A stretch of 38,961 nucleotides of DNA, taken from assembly GCA_017449765.1 (NCBI GenBank), contig JAFTFE010000059.1, positions 1 through 38,961 on the forward strand. Reading direction: 5' to 3'. This document shows, one piece after another, positions 1 through 8,965 of the stretch (position 1 is its first letter; every line of letters begins with the position of its first letter). The translations under genes were made by a program, and so were the position numbers. The stretch comes from Lachnospiraceae bacterium (GTDB lineage: Bacteria; Bacillota; Clostridia; Lachnospirales; Lachnospiraceae). The notes beneath the pieces are model-generated. The model was not told the DNA's origin and did no database searches. It saw only the letters and a program-made list of their open reading frames with translations.

Positions 1-615
1 GGTCAGATAGGAAGGCTTCATGAGGATGCAAAGACCGACAGGTCGGAGATTTCTTCAACGTTTGCGTATCAGATAGACTTTGACGATAATCCTGATGATG
101 AAACAATCGATGAAAGAATTGAGCGCTTGAAGGTAATATTTGATACAAAGGATGTACGTAATGCAGCGGATTATACCAACAATTTAACAGGTGTGTCGGA
201 TACAATGCGTGCGGTTGAGTATCTTGCACTTGTTCTTACGGTTATTATAGCAGCACTTATTGCAATACTTATGGAGCGTTCCTTCATAAGCAGGGAAAAG
301 AGCGAGATAGCCCTTATGAAGGCTGTCGGAATAAAAAATAAAAGGATAATAATTCAGCATACCTTAAGATTTGTAATAGTTATGGTTCTTGCGATTATAA
401 TAGCAGCCTTACTTGCAGTACCGTTAACCAAGCTTTGTATCGACCCGATATTTGGAATTATGGGTGTGGCATACAGCCTTGAATATGAGGTTAAGCCTTT
501 GGAGGTTTTCATAATCTGCCCGCTTATAATACTTGCGGCAACGACAATAAGCGCATTTTTGACGGCGCTTTATACCAACACCATAAAGGCATATCATACA
601 GCGGATATTGAGTAG
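1..615 (+). CDS. ABC transporter permease, FtsX type (3' part only)
   Basis: The frame is open from the first base, so this is the C-terminal part of a longer permease cut by the window edge. The first 50 or so residues are hydrophilic and rich in Asp and Glu, as in the extracellular domain of MacB/FtsX-type permeases. Three hydrophobic segments follow, with a charged cytoplasmic loop (REKSEIALMKAVG) between the first two. A loop of that kind, E-(I/F)-(A/G)-x-(L/M)-(K/R)-A-(I/V)-G, is typical of the FtsX fold. It stops 33 bases before an ABC ATPase gene and then a two-component system, an arrangement typical of efflux or antimicrobial-peptide-resistance modules. The substrate cannot be told. 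An internal TTG at 127 is not needed as a start. Confidence 0.85.
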   Translation, partial: GQIGRLHEDAKTDRSEISSTFAYQIDFDDNPDDETIDERIERLKVIFDTKDVRNAADYTNNLTGVSDTMRAVEYLALVLTVIIAALIAILMERSFISREKSEIALMKAVGIKNKRIIIQHTLRFVIVMVLAIIIAALLAVPLTKLCIDPIFGIMGVAYSLEYEVKPLEVFIICPLIILAATTISAFLTALYTNTIKAYHTADIE

Positions 616-648
616 TTGATAATCATTTTAAAATAAAGGAGAAAAATT

Positions 649-1416
649 ATGGAAAAGATTTTAGAGGTAAAGGATTTATGTAAGACCTATGTTGTAAATA
701 AAAGACAGAATAACGTACTTAAGAATGTTAATTTTGAAGTAAATGAAGGAGAAATGGTTGCAGTCATAGGACCTTCCGGTTCGGGTAAATCAACACTTCT
801 TTATACCGTATCGGGCATGGACGAAGCAACTGCGGGAGAGGTTTCATTTGAGGGTAAAAATATAGCGGATATGAAGGAAAATGAGCTGGCTGAATTCAGA
901 CTTGACAAGATGGGATTTATATTTCAGCAGATGTATATGTTGAAAAATCTAACCGTACTTGATAATATTATCTTACCGGCAGTTGAATCAAAAACCAATA
1001 CTTTAAGCAAGAAGGAAAAGCTTGAAAGAGGACAGGGGCTTATGAGAAAGCTTAATATAATCGATACTGCCGACAATGATATAAATGAGGTATCGGGCGG
1101 ACAGCTTCAGAGAGCATGTATATGTAGAAGCATGATCAATAATCCTAAGATGATATTTGCAGATGAACCTACAGGTGCCCTTAACCGTACATCTTCAGAT
1201 GAGGTTATGGAGGAGTTAAACAAGTTAAATGATGAAGGTACAACCATCATGCTTGTTACACATGATGCGAGAGTGGCAGCCAAGTGTTCAAGAGTTTTGT
1301 TCATAGTCGATGGAAATATCAAGGGAGAGTTTTCACTTGGTAAATTAGAAGCCAAGCAGGATTTGCGCGACAGAGAGCGTTCACTTAATAACTGGCTTAT
1401 GGAGATGGGTTGGTAA
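649..1416 (+). CDS. ABC transporter ATP-binding protein (MacB/LolD-like)
   Basis: This 255-residue ATPase powers the FtsX-type permease just upstream. It has Walker A GPSGSGKS near residue 42, a Q-loop (FIFQQMYML), signature VSGGQLQR near residue 148, Walker B MIFADEPTGAL, and a switch His in VTHD. The ADEPTGALN pattern is usual for the MacB/LolD/BceA group of ATPases that work with FtsX permeases. A GGAG Shine-Dalgarno sits before the ATG. The response regulator starts 1 base after the stop, so permease, ATPase, regulator and kinase are probably one transcript. The cargo is unknown; antimicrobial peptides or lipids are the usual ones in this group. Confidence 0.93.
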   Translation: MEKILEVKDLCKTYVVNKRQNNVLKNVNFEVNEGEMVAVIGPSGSGKSTLLYTVSGMDEATAGEVSFEGKNIADMKENELAEFRLDKMGFIFQQMYMLKNLTVLDNIILPAVESKTNTLSKKEKLERGQGLMRKLNIIDTADNDINEVSGGQLQRACICRSMINNPKMIFADEPTGALNRTSSDEVMEELNKLNDEGTTIMLVTHDARVAAKCSRVLFIVDGNIKGEFSLGKLEAKQDLRDRERSLNNWLMEMGW

Positions 1417-1417
1417 T

Positions 1418-2083
1418 ATGGTTGATATACTTGTGGTAGAGGACAACAAAGAAATATCAGGTCTTATCACGGATTTTTTACGAGCAGAAAATTACATAGT
1501 AACTACAGTAGATAGTGGAGAGAAAGCCTTGTCCGTATTTGAAAAATACGGAGCGAGGCTTGTCTTGCTTGATATTATGCTGCCGGGGATAGATGGGTTT
1601 GCAGTCTGCGAAAAAATCAGAAAAATAAGTGATGCGCCTATTATTATCCTATCTGCAAGAGTTGAGAAGGATGATAAGCTTAACGGTCTTATATTAGGTG
1701 CGGATGATTATATGGAGAAACCATATGACATAGATATATTACTTGCCAAGATTCAGGGGATATTCAAGAGAAGATATTCTATGGATGAAATTACCTGTGG
1801 TAAACTTACGCTAAATAAAATCGAGAAGACAGTTTATAAAGATGGCAGGCTTCTTGATACGAGAGCTAAGGAATTTGAGCTTCTATTGCTTCTTATTGAA
1901 AACAAGGGTAAGACACTTACTAAGGAATATATATTCAATCAGATTTGGGGAAGCGACAGTGAATCAGAGCTTCAGACTCTTACTGTTCATATAAAGTGGC
2001 TTAGGGAGAAGATTGAGGATAATCCCAAGCAGCCTGAGCATATACTGACGGTCTGGGGAACAGGGTATAAATACATTGAGTAG
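1418..2083 (+). CDS. Response regulator, OmpR/PhoB family
   Basis: The protein has 221 residues, the normal length for the family. The N-terminal receiver domain has acidic residues E8-D9, phosphoacceptor Asp52 in LLDIMLPG, the conserved Ser at LSAR and Lys at EKPYD. The C-terminal winged-helix DNA-binding domain has the LTKEYIFNQIWG and LTVHIKWLREKIE pattern and ends with GTGYKYIE. It begins 1 base after the ATPase gene and is followed by a sensor kinase 27 bases after its stop. By context it probably regulates the adjacent ABC transporter genes. Confidence 0.94.
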   Translation: MVDILVVEDNKEISGLITDFLRAENYIVTTVDSGEKALSVFEKYGARLVLLDIMLPGIDGFAVCEKIRKISDAPIIILSARVEKDDKLNGLILGADDYMEKPYDIDILLAKIQGIFKRRYSMDEITCGKLTLNKIEKTVYKDGRLLDTRAKEFELLLLLIENKGKTLTKEYIFNQIWGSDSESELQTLTVHIKWLREKIEDNPKQPEHILTVWGTGYKYIE

Positions 2084-2110
2084 GAATATGAAAATTGGAG
2101 CATTATTTTT

Positions 2111-3367
2111 ATGAGGCGATATGACAGAATATGTATTGGAATATTTTTAGCGGTTATATTGATATTTGTGTATATCAATATAGCTTTTTATGTTGCGCCA
2201 AATGATACATCGGGCAGAGAATATAATGTTGAGATAGAGAGATTAAGCAGACAGATTGAGGAAGGGGAATTACCTGATATTGATGGTTGCAAATATGTAT
2301 CAAATATAGAAGAATTTGAGTACAAAGATAACAGAACCGGTGATGTTGATATTAAAGAATTTATTAATAGCAGTAGTGACTATGTGATTAAAGAAATAAA
2401 CGGCAGATTATATCGCTTTGACTATAATCATATCACAGATAGAAACGGTAAACTGAAATTAAAAATTAATGTCTGTATGACAGCGATGATTGTGATATTT
2501 CTTTTTGTTTTAATATATATAAGAAATCAGATATTAAAGCCATTTTTCAAGCTGTCAGATATTCCGTATGAGCTTGCAAAGGGGAATCTAACCGTACCGA
2601 TTGAGGAAAATAAAAACCGTTTTTTCGGAAGATTTACCTGGGGAGTTGATATGCTTCGCGAAACTTTGGAAGAGCAGAAGAAAAAAGAACTTGAAATGCA
2701 GAAGGATAAACAGACACTTCTTCTTTCAATATCACATGATATAAAGACCCCCTTATCCGCTATAAAGCTTTATGCTAAGTCACTTTCAAAAGGGCTTTAT
2801 AAGGATAAGGAGAAGCAGACAGAGGTGGCTGAAAATATAAATGACAAGGCTGACGAGATTGAAAGCTATGTAACTGAATTAACTGATACTGCAAGAGACA
2901 GTTTTATGGAATTCGATGTAAAGGAGGGAGAATTCTATCTTTCCGAATTGATTGATAATATCAGAAACTACTATACAGACAAGCTTCTTCTTAATAAAAC
3001 GGAATTTACGATAAATAAGTTTACAGATTGTATATTAAACGGAGACATTGACCGAAGTATAGAGGTCTTACAGAACATAATGGAGAATGCAATTAAGTAC
3101 GGAGACGGGAAAGCCATAGATATTATTTTTTCAGACGAAGAGGACTGCCGTCTTGTCACGATTACAAATACAGGCTGTACTCTTCCCGAAGCAGAACTTG
3201 TACATATATTTGACAGCTTTTGGCGTGGTTCGAATGCAGATAACAAAAGCGGAAGCGGTCTCGGACTGTATATCTGTCGTCAGCTTATGATAGGAATGAA
3301 CGGCGACATATTTGCAGAGGTTAAGGACGATAAGATGAAGGTTACGACCGTGTTCCGAAGAAGCTGA
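2111..3367 (+). CDS. Sensor histidine kinase (PhoR/BaeS-like)
   Basis: A 418-residue membrane kinase, the partner of the regulator before it. It has one membrane helix near residues 8-27, an extracellular segment of about 95 residues, and a second helix near 122-141. Then come a linker, the dimerisation/phosphoacceptor helix with the H-box LLSISHDIKTPLSAI, an N-box (ENAIKYGDG), and G-boxes (GSGLGLYICRQL). The sizeable extracellular part argues against the short intramembrane-sensing BceS type. GGAG at 2097-2100 precedes the ATG. The signal sensed is unknown; a substrate of the neighbouring transporter is a reasonable guess. Confidence 0.93.
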   Translation: MRRYDRICIGIFLAVILIFVYINIAFYVAPNDTSGREYNVEIERLSRQIEEGELPDIDGCKYVSNIEEFEYKDNRTGDVDIKEFINSSSDYVIKEINGRLYRFDYNHITDRNGKLKLKINVCMTAMIVIFLFVLIYIRNQILKPFFKLSDIPYELAKGNLTVPIEENKNRFFGRFTWGVDMLRETLEEQKKKELEMQKDKQTLLLSISHDIKTPLSAIKLYAKSLSKGLYKDKEKQTEVAENINDKADEIESYVTELTDTARDSFMEFDVKEGEFYLSELIDNIRNYYTDKLLLNKTEFTINKFTDCILNGDIDRSIEVLQNIMENAIKYGDGKAIDIIFSDEEDCRLVTITNTGCTLPEAELVHIFDSFWRGSNADNKSGSGLGLYICRQLMIGMNGDIFAEVKDDKMKVTTVFRRS

Positions 3368-3410
3368 CGAAATTGCAGTAAAATAATATACAAATTACTG
3401 TAAATTAATG

Positions 3411-3439
3411 TTTCAAAAATCCCCAATATAGTTTATAAT
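3411..3439 (+). promoter_or_regulatory. Putative sigma-A promoter for the EAL-domain gene
   Basis: A -10 box TATAAT at 3434-3439 lies 17 bases after TTTCAA (3411-3416), a weak -35. It sits in the 129-base gap after the kinase gene and about 57 bases before the start codon at 3497, which has a strong AGGGGG Shine-Dalgarno. Confidence 0.5.
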
Positions 3440-3496
3440 GTATGTATGTTTATTTGAATCGGCAGAGAGGATAAAAGAGTAGTAAGGGGGCATTGT

Positions 3497-5155
3497 ATGG
3501 ACAAGGAAAGGCAAAGAAAGTTAGACGAGCTCTTCGAAGCTTTTTCCGTAGTAGCGGAAGGCGCTTATGTGTACCTGTGCGATATGTCAGAGGATATATC
3601 AAGGTGGTCGAAGAGCGCAGTTAATTACTTTGGACTTCCGTCAGAATACATGGAGAATGCAGGAGGAATATGGGAGGAACATATTCATACTGACGACAGA
3701 GACGATTATCACCATAGCATAGATATGATTTTTTCCGGAAAGGACAGCGGTCATGATATGCAGTATCGTGCGAAGACACGAGACGGCAATTATGTTGTAT
3801 GTACCTGTCGTGGAGTGGTACTACGTGATGCAGAGGGTAATCCTGCTTATTTTGGCGGAGCAATTAAGAATCATGGTATAAAAAGTTATGTGGATACTGT
3901 CACGGGACTTCGTTCCTTATATGGATTTTTCGAGGATTTAAGAGCTATATTCTGGAAGAAGGACAAAAGTATTATACTCCAGCTTGGCATAAGCGGATTT
4001 TCCAACTTAAATGATGTGTACGGATACAGCTTTGGTAATCGTATATTGCAACAGCTGGGAAGAAAGGTTCAGAAAAAATTCGCAAATGTTGGGGCTGTAT
4101 ATCGTATGGATGGAACCAAGATGGTCGTTATCTCACGAACACTTAGTTTGGATGAGGTTGCCGAAAGATACAGCGAGTTACAGGACGAGGTAAGCCATGA
4201 CTTTTATGTGGATGATGAGCTGATAAGTCTTTCACTTAATGCAGGACTTGTAGTAGCTGATAATTTTGATATAAGTGATAAGACGGTTTATTCCTGTCTT
4301 AAATATGCATACAGTGAGTCAAAGAACCGTAAGCTTGGAGACCTGGTTATTTTCCATGATATGCTTTCCCATGACAATCGAAAGGCACTTGAGAAGATAA
4401 ATGTAATACGTAATAACGTGTCAGAAAATTGTAACGGATTTTATCTGTGTTATCAGCCTATTATGTATGCTTCTTCCGAGAAGCTTAAGGGTATGGAAGC
4501 ATTGGTAAGATGGAAGAATGATACCTACGGAAGCGTGCCGCCTAACCAATTCATACCTATATTGGAACAGGACACATTATTTCCGAAGCTTGGTAAGTGG
4601 ATATTAAAGCAGGCTATGACAGATGGCCTAAAATTCCTTGAGAAATATCCTGACATGATAATGAATGTCAACCTTTCCTATGCGCAGATGGAGAAGGACG
4701 GTTTTATAAAAGAGGTTTTAGATCTGCTTGAGGAGACCGGGTTCCCTGCAAATAATCTCTGTCTTGAGATTACGGAGAGATGTCGTCTGCTTGATATGGA
4801 ACTTCTTAAAGATATGGTTAAGATATTCAGAGACAATGGTATCCGTATTGCTTTAGATGATTTTGGTACAGGATATGCATCACTTGGAATATTAAGAGAA
4901 CTTCCTGTTGATACGGTCAAGATAGACCGCGAATATGTAAAGGATGTAGAGAAGAGCAAGGCAGACCAGAGTACAGTTAGATTTATCTCGGATCTGGCAG
5001 ATGCATTTTCAGCAGAGGTCTGTGTCGAGGGTGTGGAGACTGAAGATATGAAGGACTTCTTAAAGCAATATAAGGTAAGCTCGTTACAGGGATATTATTA
5101 TTCAAAGCCGGTTCCTTCTGAAGAATTTTTGAAGATGGATTTTGTTGCCGGATAG
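3497..5155 (+). CDS. PAS-GGDEF(degenerate)-EAL cyclic-di-GMP phosphodiesterase
   Basis: A 552-residue cytoplasmic protein with no membrane segment. Residues about 15-125 resemble a PAS domain followed by a PAC-like stretch. Residues about 130-290 have the GGDEF fold, but the active-site motif reads DGTKM (205-209), so it should not make cyclic-di-GMP; it may bind GTP or be purely structural. Residues about 300-552 are an EAL domain with the motif intact (E334-A335-L336 in MEALVRW), ITE, DDFGTGYASL (454 on) and VEGVET. It should therefore hydrolyse cyclic-di-GMP to pGpG. The PAS domain may tune activity in response to a small ligand. It is a single gene between a promoter-like sequence and a clear terminator. 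Confidence 0.93.
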   Translation: MDKERQRKLDELFEAFSVVAEGAYVYLCDMSEDISRWSKSAVNYFGLPSEYMENAGGIWEEHIHTDDRDDYHHSIDMIFSGKDSGHDMQYRAKTRDGNYVVCTCRGVVLRDAEGNPAYFGGAIKNHGIKSYVDTVTGLRSLYGFFEDLRAIFWKKDKSIILQLGISGFSNLNDVYGYSFGNRILQQLGRKVQKKFANVGAVYRMDGTKMVVISRTLSLDEVAERYSELQDEVSHDFYVDDELISLSLNAGLVVADNFDISDKTVYSCLKYAYSESKNRKLGDLVIFHDMLSHDNRKALEKINVIRNNVSENCNGFYLCYQPIMYASSEKLKGMEALVRWKNDTYGSVPPNQFIPILEQDTLFPKLGKWILKQAMTDGLKFLEKYPDMIMNVNLSYAQMEKDGFIKEVLDLLEETGFPANNLCLEITERCRLLDMELLKDMVKIFRDNGIRIALDDFGTGYASLGILRELPVDTVKIDREYVKDVEKSKADQSTVRFISDLADAFSAEVCVEGVETEDMKDFLKQYKVSSLQGYYYSKPVPSEEFLKMDFVAG

Positions 5156-5185
5156 AAAGACTGTTTAATTAATATGTCATAAATA

Positions 5186-5224
5186 AATCGGGAGATAATA
5201 TTGATTATCTCCCTGATTTTTTTT
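5186..5224 (+). terminator. Rho-independent terminator after the EAL gene
   Basis: Stem of about 14 pairs with one bulged base (arm GGGAGATAAT against ATTATCTCCC), a loop of about four bases, and a following run of T. It lies 31 bases after the stop codon at 5155. Confidence 0.88.
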
Positions 5225-5317
5225 ATAATAGATAATTATTACAATTGTTGAAATTATATTTGTAAATTATTTATACATTATATTGATTATAGAATTAGTA
5301 AAATAGAAAGGTTAAGA

Positions 5318-5998
5318 ATGTTAGGAAACAAAAGAGGAAAAAGACTTACATACTATGTACCGGATTATGTTGTATTTGACTTAGAGACAACAGGAATCTC
5401 ACCTAAGAGGGATAAGGTTATAGAGATATCAGCAGTTAAGGTTAAAGAGGGAAAGGTGGTTGATGAGTTCTCATCACTTGTTAATCCGTTATGCAATATA
5501 CCTTACGGAGCAAGTCAGGTGAATAATATAACGGATGATATGGTGGAGGATGCGCCGACCTTTGATGAGGTGTTGCCGCTTTTTATAGATTTCATAGAGG
5601 AGCTTCCGCTGGTTGGACATAATATTCATTCATTCGATATGAACTTTATATATCGTGACAGTCGTGATATACTTGGAGAAATACCGGATAATGATTATAT
5701 TGATACACTTCATATATCAAGGTCTGTACTGCCGGATATGGCACATCACAGGATGACAGATCTTGCGGTACATTACGGAATATCTACTGTGGGAGCACAT
5801 AGGGCTCTTAAGGATTGTCATATGACGCAGCAGGTGTTTGAGGGCTTGCATAATGATATGGAATCTGCTAAGTTAGGAAATAATAAAGTCAGGATATGTC
5901 CTAAGTGCAATAGTGTCCTGAAGCTTAGAAACGGTATATACGGAGAGTTTTATGGCTGTGGCGGATATCCTGAATGCAGGTATACAGAGAGGGTTTAG
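5318..5998 (+). CDS. DnaQ-like 3'-5' exonuclease with topoisomerase-type zinc finger
   Basis: A 226-residue DEDDh exonuclease. Exo I is D21 and E23 in FDLETTG, Exo II is D107 in GHNIHSFDMNF, and Exo III is H161 and D166 in HRALKDC, so all catalytic residues are present. A four-cysteine finger follows (C194, C197, C214, C220; CPKC then FYGCGGYPEC), matching the topoisomerase I C-terminal zinc finger that binds single-stranded DNA. It resembles epsilon-type proofreading subunits and DnaQ/DinG-family exonucleases, but the polymerase partner is not visible here. A role in trimming single-stranded DNA during repair is an inference. An AGAAAGG site precedes the ATG. The HD-GYP gene starts 18 bases downstream and is probably cotranscribed. 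Confidence 0.9.
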   Translation: MLGNKRGKRLTYYVPDYVVFDLETTGISPKRDKVIEISAVKVKEGKVVDEFSSLVNPLCNIPYGASQVNNITDDMVEDAPTFDEVLPLFIDFIEELPLVGHNIHSFDMNFIYRDSRDILGEIPDNDYIDTLHISRSVLPDMAHHRMTDLAVHYGISTVGAHRALKDCHMTQQVFEGLHNDMESAKLGNNKVRICPKCNSVLKLRNGIYGEFYGCGGYPECRYTERV

Positions 5999-6016
5999 AG
6001 GGGAGAGAATGTTTAA

Positions 6017-7816
6017 ATGATAGAAGCATATTATTTGACCGCATTTATATTGTCAGTGCTTGGAACGTTAATTTTTGTATGGCGTTGGAAGAGTGACACA
6101 AATATATATTTCGCTTTGCTTTTTATTTTGATACCTATTAGCAATATGGGATTTTATCTTTTGGCAATTTCAACTGAGATTAATGGGGCACTGCTTGCCA
6201 ATACAATTACAATTCTCGGCGGTAACTTCCTATCTCTTTTCATAATGCTTAGTATAGTAACGATGTATGAAGGAAATATATCAAAGATATTTACCGTTGT
6301 TATGTTTGCGCTTAGCTTTATCTTGTTCGGAGGAGCGCTTACCATAGGCCATTCTGACATATATTATAAAGATGCTGAATTCAGTATCGTTGACGGGGTC
6401 GGAACAATCAACAAGGTATACGGACCTATGCACAATATATTCTATGTTGTAATTATTCTTCATGCAGTAATAGGAATAGGTGTAATAATTTACAGCTTCA
6501 AGGGTAATAAGGGTGTATCGTATAAATCTCTCATTTTCTTCTCAGCTATCGAAGTGATTTCACTTTCTTCATATCTGATAGGGAAGGGTATGGGAAGCAA
6601 TTTAAGTCTTATGCCGGCAGAATGTGTAATATTTCAGATTTTCTTCCTCAGTATAATGGAGAATACCTCTCTTTATAACATAAGCCGTGTTCAAGCTTCA
6701 TCGCTTATAGATAAGGGAGAGAACGGTTTTTTATCAGTCAGCAAAAAGAATAAATTTATCGGAAGCAATAATACTGCTAAGGAGTTTTTTCCTGAACTTG
6801 CAAGACTCAGAGTAGATAAGTTATTCCATGATAAAAATAATGAGAATTCAATTATTTCGATACTTGCCGGTTATATAGAGGGTTTTAAAAATAATTGTAA
6901 TCATAATAATTGCGGAGATAATGAACATACGCACCATGCACATGAGCATAAAAATGAAAAAAAGCATAATAATGAGAAGTTTTTCCATGAGGAAGAACAT
7001 ATCCTTGAAAGAGACGGAAAGATTTATAAGATTCTGGTTGAGCATCTGATGTATCAAAAGAAGATAAAGGGATACCAGATATCAATTATTGATGAGACAA
7101 AGGAGAGAAAATATACAAAGCTTTTACAGGAATATAATCAAAACCTTGAACATGAGGTTGCAGAAAAGACAGAACATATTCAGGAGATCCAGGACAAGAT
7201 GGTGCTTGGTCTTGCTGATATGGTTGAGAACCGTGATGCAAATACAGGTGGACATATCAAGAGGACAAGCAGGGTCGTAAGCATATTGATAGATGAGATG
7301 AAGAAGGACAGAATGGAAGGCTTGGATGATGAATTCTGTAAATGTGTTATTAAGGCAGCGCCTATGCATGACCTTGGAAAGATTGCGGTTGATGATGCCG
7401 TACTTCGTAAACCGGGCAGATTTACACCTGAGGAGTTTGAGAAGATGAAAACTCATGCTGCCAAGGGTGCCGAGATAGTTCATAAGGTACTGGCAGATGT
7501 TGAAGAACCAAGATTTCAGCAGATTGCGGAAAATGTTGCTCATTATCATCATGAGAGATGGGATGGCTCAGGATATCCTGAGGGTAAGAAAGGTGAAGAT
7601 ATTCCGTTTGAAGCTCGTATAATGGCGATTGCTGATGTATATGATGCTTTGGTAAGTAAGAGGTGCTATAAGGAAAGTATGTCCTTTGAACAGGCATTTA
7701 ATATAATCGAAGAGGGTATGGGAACTCAGTTTGATGAGAGACTTAACAAGTATTTTGTGGCTGCAAGAAAAAAACTTGAGGCATATTATACTGAGGCAAA
7801 GGAAGGCAGAGCATAA
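6017..7816 (+). CDS. Membrane-bound HD-GYP domain protein (probable cyclic-di-GMP phosphodiesterase)
   Basis: A 599-residue protein. The first 215 residues hold about seven membrane helices, like the seven-helix sensor module at the N-terminus of some histidine kinases. Residues about 225-360 look like a PAS-like segment interrupted by a His-rich stretch (291-328: nine His, two Cys). A coiled coil at about 361-395 leads to the HD-GYP domain, with H451-D452 in HDLGK and GYP at 519-521 in HERWDGSGYPEG. HD-GYP enzymes hydrolyse cyclic-di-GMP using a metal centre. A GAGGGGAG site precedes the ATG. Together with the EAL gene upstream, this makes two degrading enzymes close together with no intact cyclase nearby. 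Confidence 0.92.
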   Translation: MIEAYYLTAFILSVLGTLIFVWRWKSDTNIYFALLFILIPISNMGFYLLAISTEINGALLANTITILGGNFLSLFIMLSIVTMYEGNISKIFTVVMFALSFILFGGALTIGHSDIYYKDAEFSIVDGVGTINKVYGPMHNIFYVVIILHAVIGIGVIIYSFKGNKGVSYKSLIFFSAIEVISLSSYLIGKGMGSNLSLMPAECVIFQIFFLSIMENTSLYNISRVQASSLIDKGENGFLSVSKKNKFIGSNNTAKEFFPELARLRVDKLFHDKNNENSIISILAGYIEGFKNNCNHNNCGDNEHTHHAHEHKNEKKHNNEKFFHEEEHILERDGKIYKILVEHLMYQKKIKGYQISIIDETKERKYTKLLQEYNQNLEHEVAEKTEHIQEIQDKMVLGLADMVENRDANTGGHIKRTSRVVSILIDEMKKDRMEGLDDEFCKCVIKAAPMHDLGKIAVDDAVLRKPGRFTPEEFEKMKTHAAKGAEIVHKVLADVEEPRFQQIAENVAHYHHERWDGSGYPEGKKGEDIPFEARIMAIADVYDALVSKRCYKESMSFEQAFNIIEEGMGTQFDERLNKYFVAARKKLEAYYTEAKEGRA

Positions 7817-7828
7817 AAAGGATTTAAG

Positions 7829-8212
7829 ATGAGATATATCAGACAGTTTTTAATTATATTGTTTATATCATTTATAGGTGAGATGCTTAATCATTTTATC
7901 CCGCTGCCTGTTCCGGCGAGCATATACGGTATAGTGATTATGTTTGTGTGTCTTCTGACAGGGATAATCAAGGTTGAACAGGTAAAAGAGACTTCTAAAT
8001 TCCTAATTGAGATTATGCCGCTTGTATTTATCCCGGCAGCTGTTGGACTTATTAACTCATGGGGGCTTATAAGTGAGAAATGGTATATGTATGTAACAGT
8101 AATTTTTGCGACTACAATTCTTGTCATGGCAGTGTCGGGACTTATGACACAGTTTGCAATAAGATATGAATTAAGACACAATACGAATACGGAGGTTACG
8201 AAGGATGAGTGA
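7829..8212 (+). CDS. lrgA: CidA/LrgA family membrane protein
   Basis: A 127-residue protein with four hydrophobic segments and the family pattern near the N-terminus (FIGEMLNHFIPLPVPASIYG) followed by LVFIPAAVGLI. CidA/LrgA proteins are small holin-like membrane proteins linked to murein hydrolase control, and in some bacteria LrgAB moves pyruvate. It overlaps the lrgB gene by 8 bases, the usual pairing. The start has an AAAAGGA site 7 bases upstream. It lies 12 bases after the HD-GYP gene and may be read through from it. The choice of lrg over cid is convention only. Confidence 0.88.
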   Translation: MRYIRQFLIILFISFIGEMLNHFIPLPVPASIYGIVIMFVCLLTGIIKVEQVKETSKFLIEIMPLVFIPAAVGLINSWGLISEKWYMYVTVIFATTILVMAVSGLMTQFAIRYELRHNTNTEVTKDE

Positions 8213-8906
8213 GATAGCAAAAACTCTTGAAGGCTCCGCATTCTTTGGACTACTTTTAAGTCTTACAGCTTATGAGATAGGAGTGTTATTAAAAAAGAAG
8301 TTCAAATCGGGAATCTTTAATCCGCTTCTTATATCCATTATTATAGTTATAGCAGTGCTTAAATTCGGACATATAAGCTATGAGAAGTACAGCGCAGGAG
8401 CAGAATACTTAAGCTATCTGCTTACACCTGTAACGGTATGTCTTGCAGTGCCGCTTTATGAACAGCTTGCCGCACTCAAGAAGAACTGGAAAGCAATTAT
8501 ACTTGGGATAAGCTCAGGTGTAATCGCAAGTATGCTTGGCGTATTGGCACTTGGTCTTGCTTTTGATATGACACACAAGGAATATGTATCACTTCTGCCA
8601 AAGTCGATAACAACCGCCATAGGTATGGGAGTTTCAGAAGAACTCGGAGGCTATGTGTCCATAACGGTTATAGTTATCATTTTGACAGGTGTAGCCGGAA
8701 ATATCATAGCTGAGCTTGTATTTAAGATATTCCATATAGAAGAACCGATAGCAAGAGGTATCGCCTGCGGCACCGCAAGCCATGCTATAGGTACGGCAAA
8801 GGCTATGGAGCTTGGTGAGGTAGAAGGTGCGATGAGCAGCCTTTCCATAGTGGTTGCAGGAGTCATCACAGTATTTGGAGCAGCGGTATTCGCACATATT
8901 TTATAA
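8205..8906 (+). CDS. lrgB: CidB/LrgB family membrane protein
   Basis: A 233-residue membrane protein with about six helices and the LrgB patterns LLPKSITTAIGMGVSEELGG and GIACGTASHAIGTAKAMELG. It forms a pair with the small LrgA-like protein encoded by the overlapping upstream gene. Proposed family roles are control of autolysis and, for LrgAB in Bacillus and Streptococcus, pyruvate transport; which applies here is not visible. The gene ends 60 bases before a perfect hairpin that may end its transcript. Confidence 0.9.
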   Translation: MSEIAKTLEGSAFFGLLLSLTAYEIGVLLKKKFKSGIFNPLLISIIIVIAVLKFGHISYEKYSAGAEYLSYLLTPVTVCLAVPLYEQLAALKKNWKAIILGISSGVIASMLGVLALGLAFDMTHKEYVSLLPKSITTAIGMGVSEELGGYVSITVIVIILTGVAGNIIAELVFKIFHIEEPIARGIACGTASHAIGTAKAMELGEVEGAMSSLSIVVAGVITVFGAAVFAHIL

Positions 8907-8965
8907 ACTATTTGGACCAATATAAACTAAATGGGCTACAAAAAGGAAAAAATATATGTTATATT

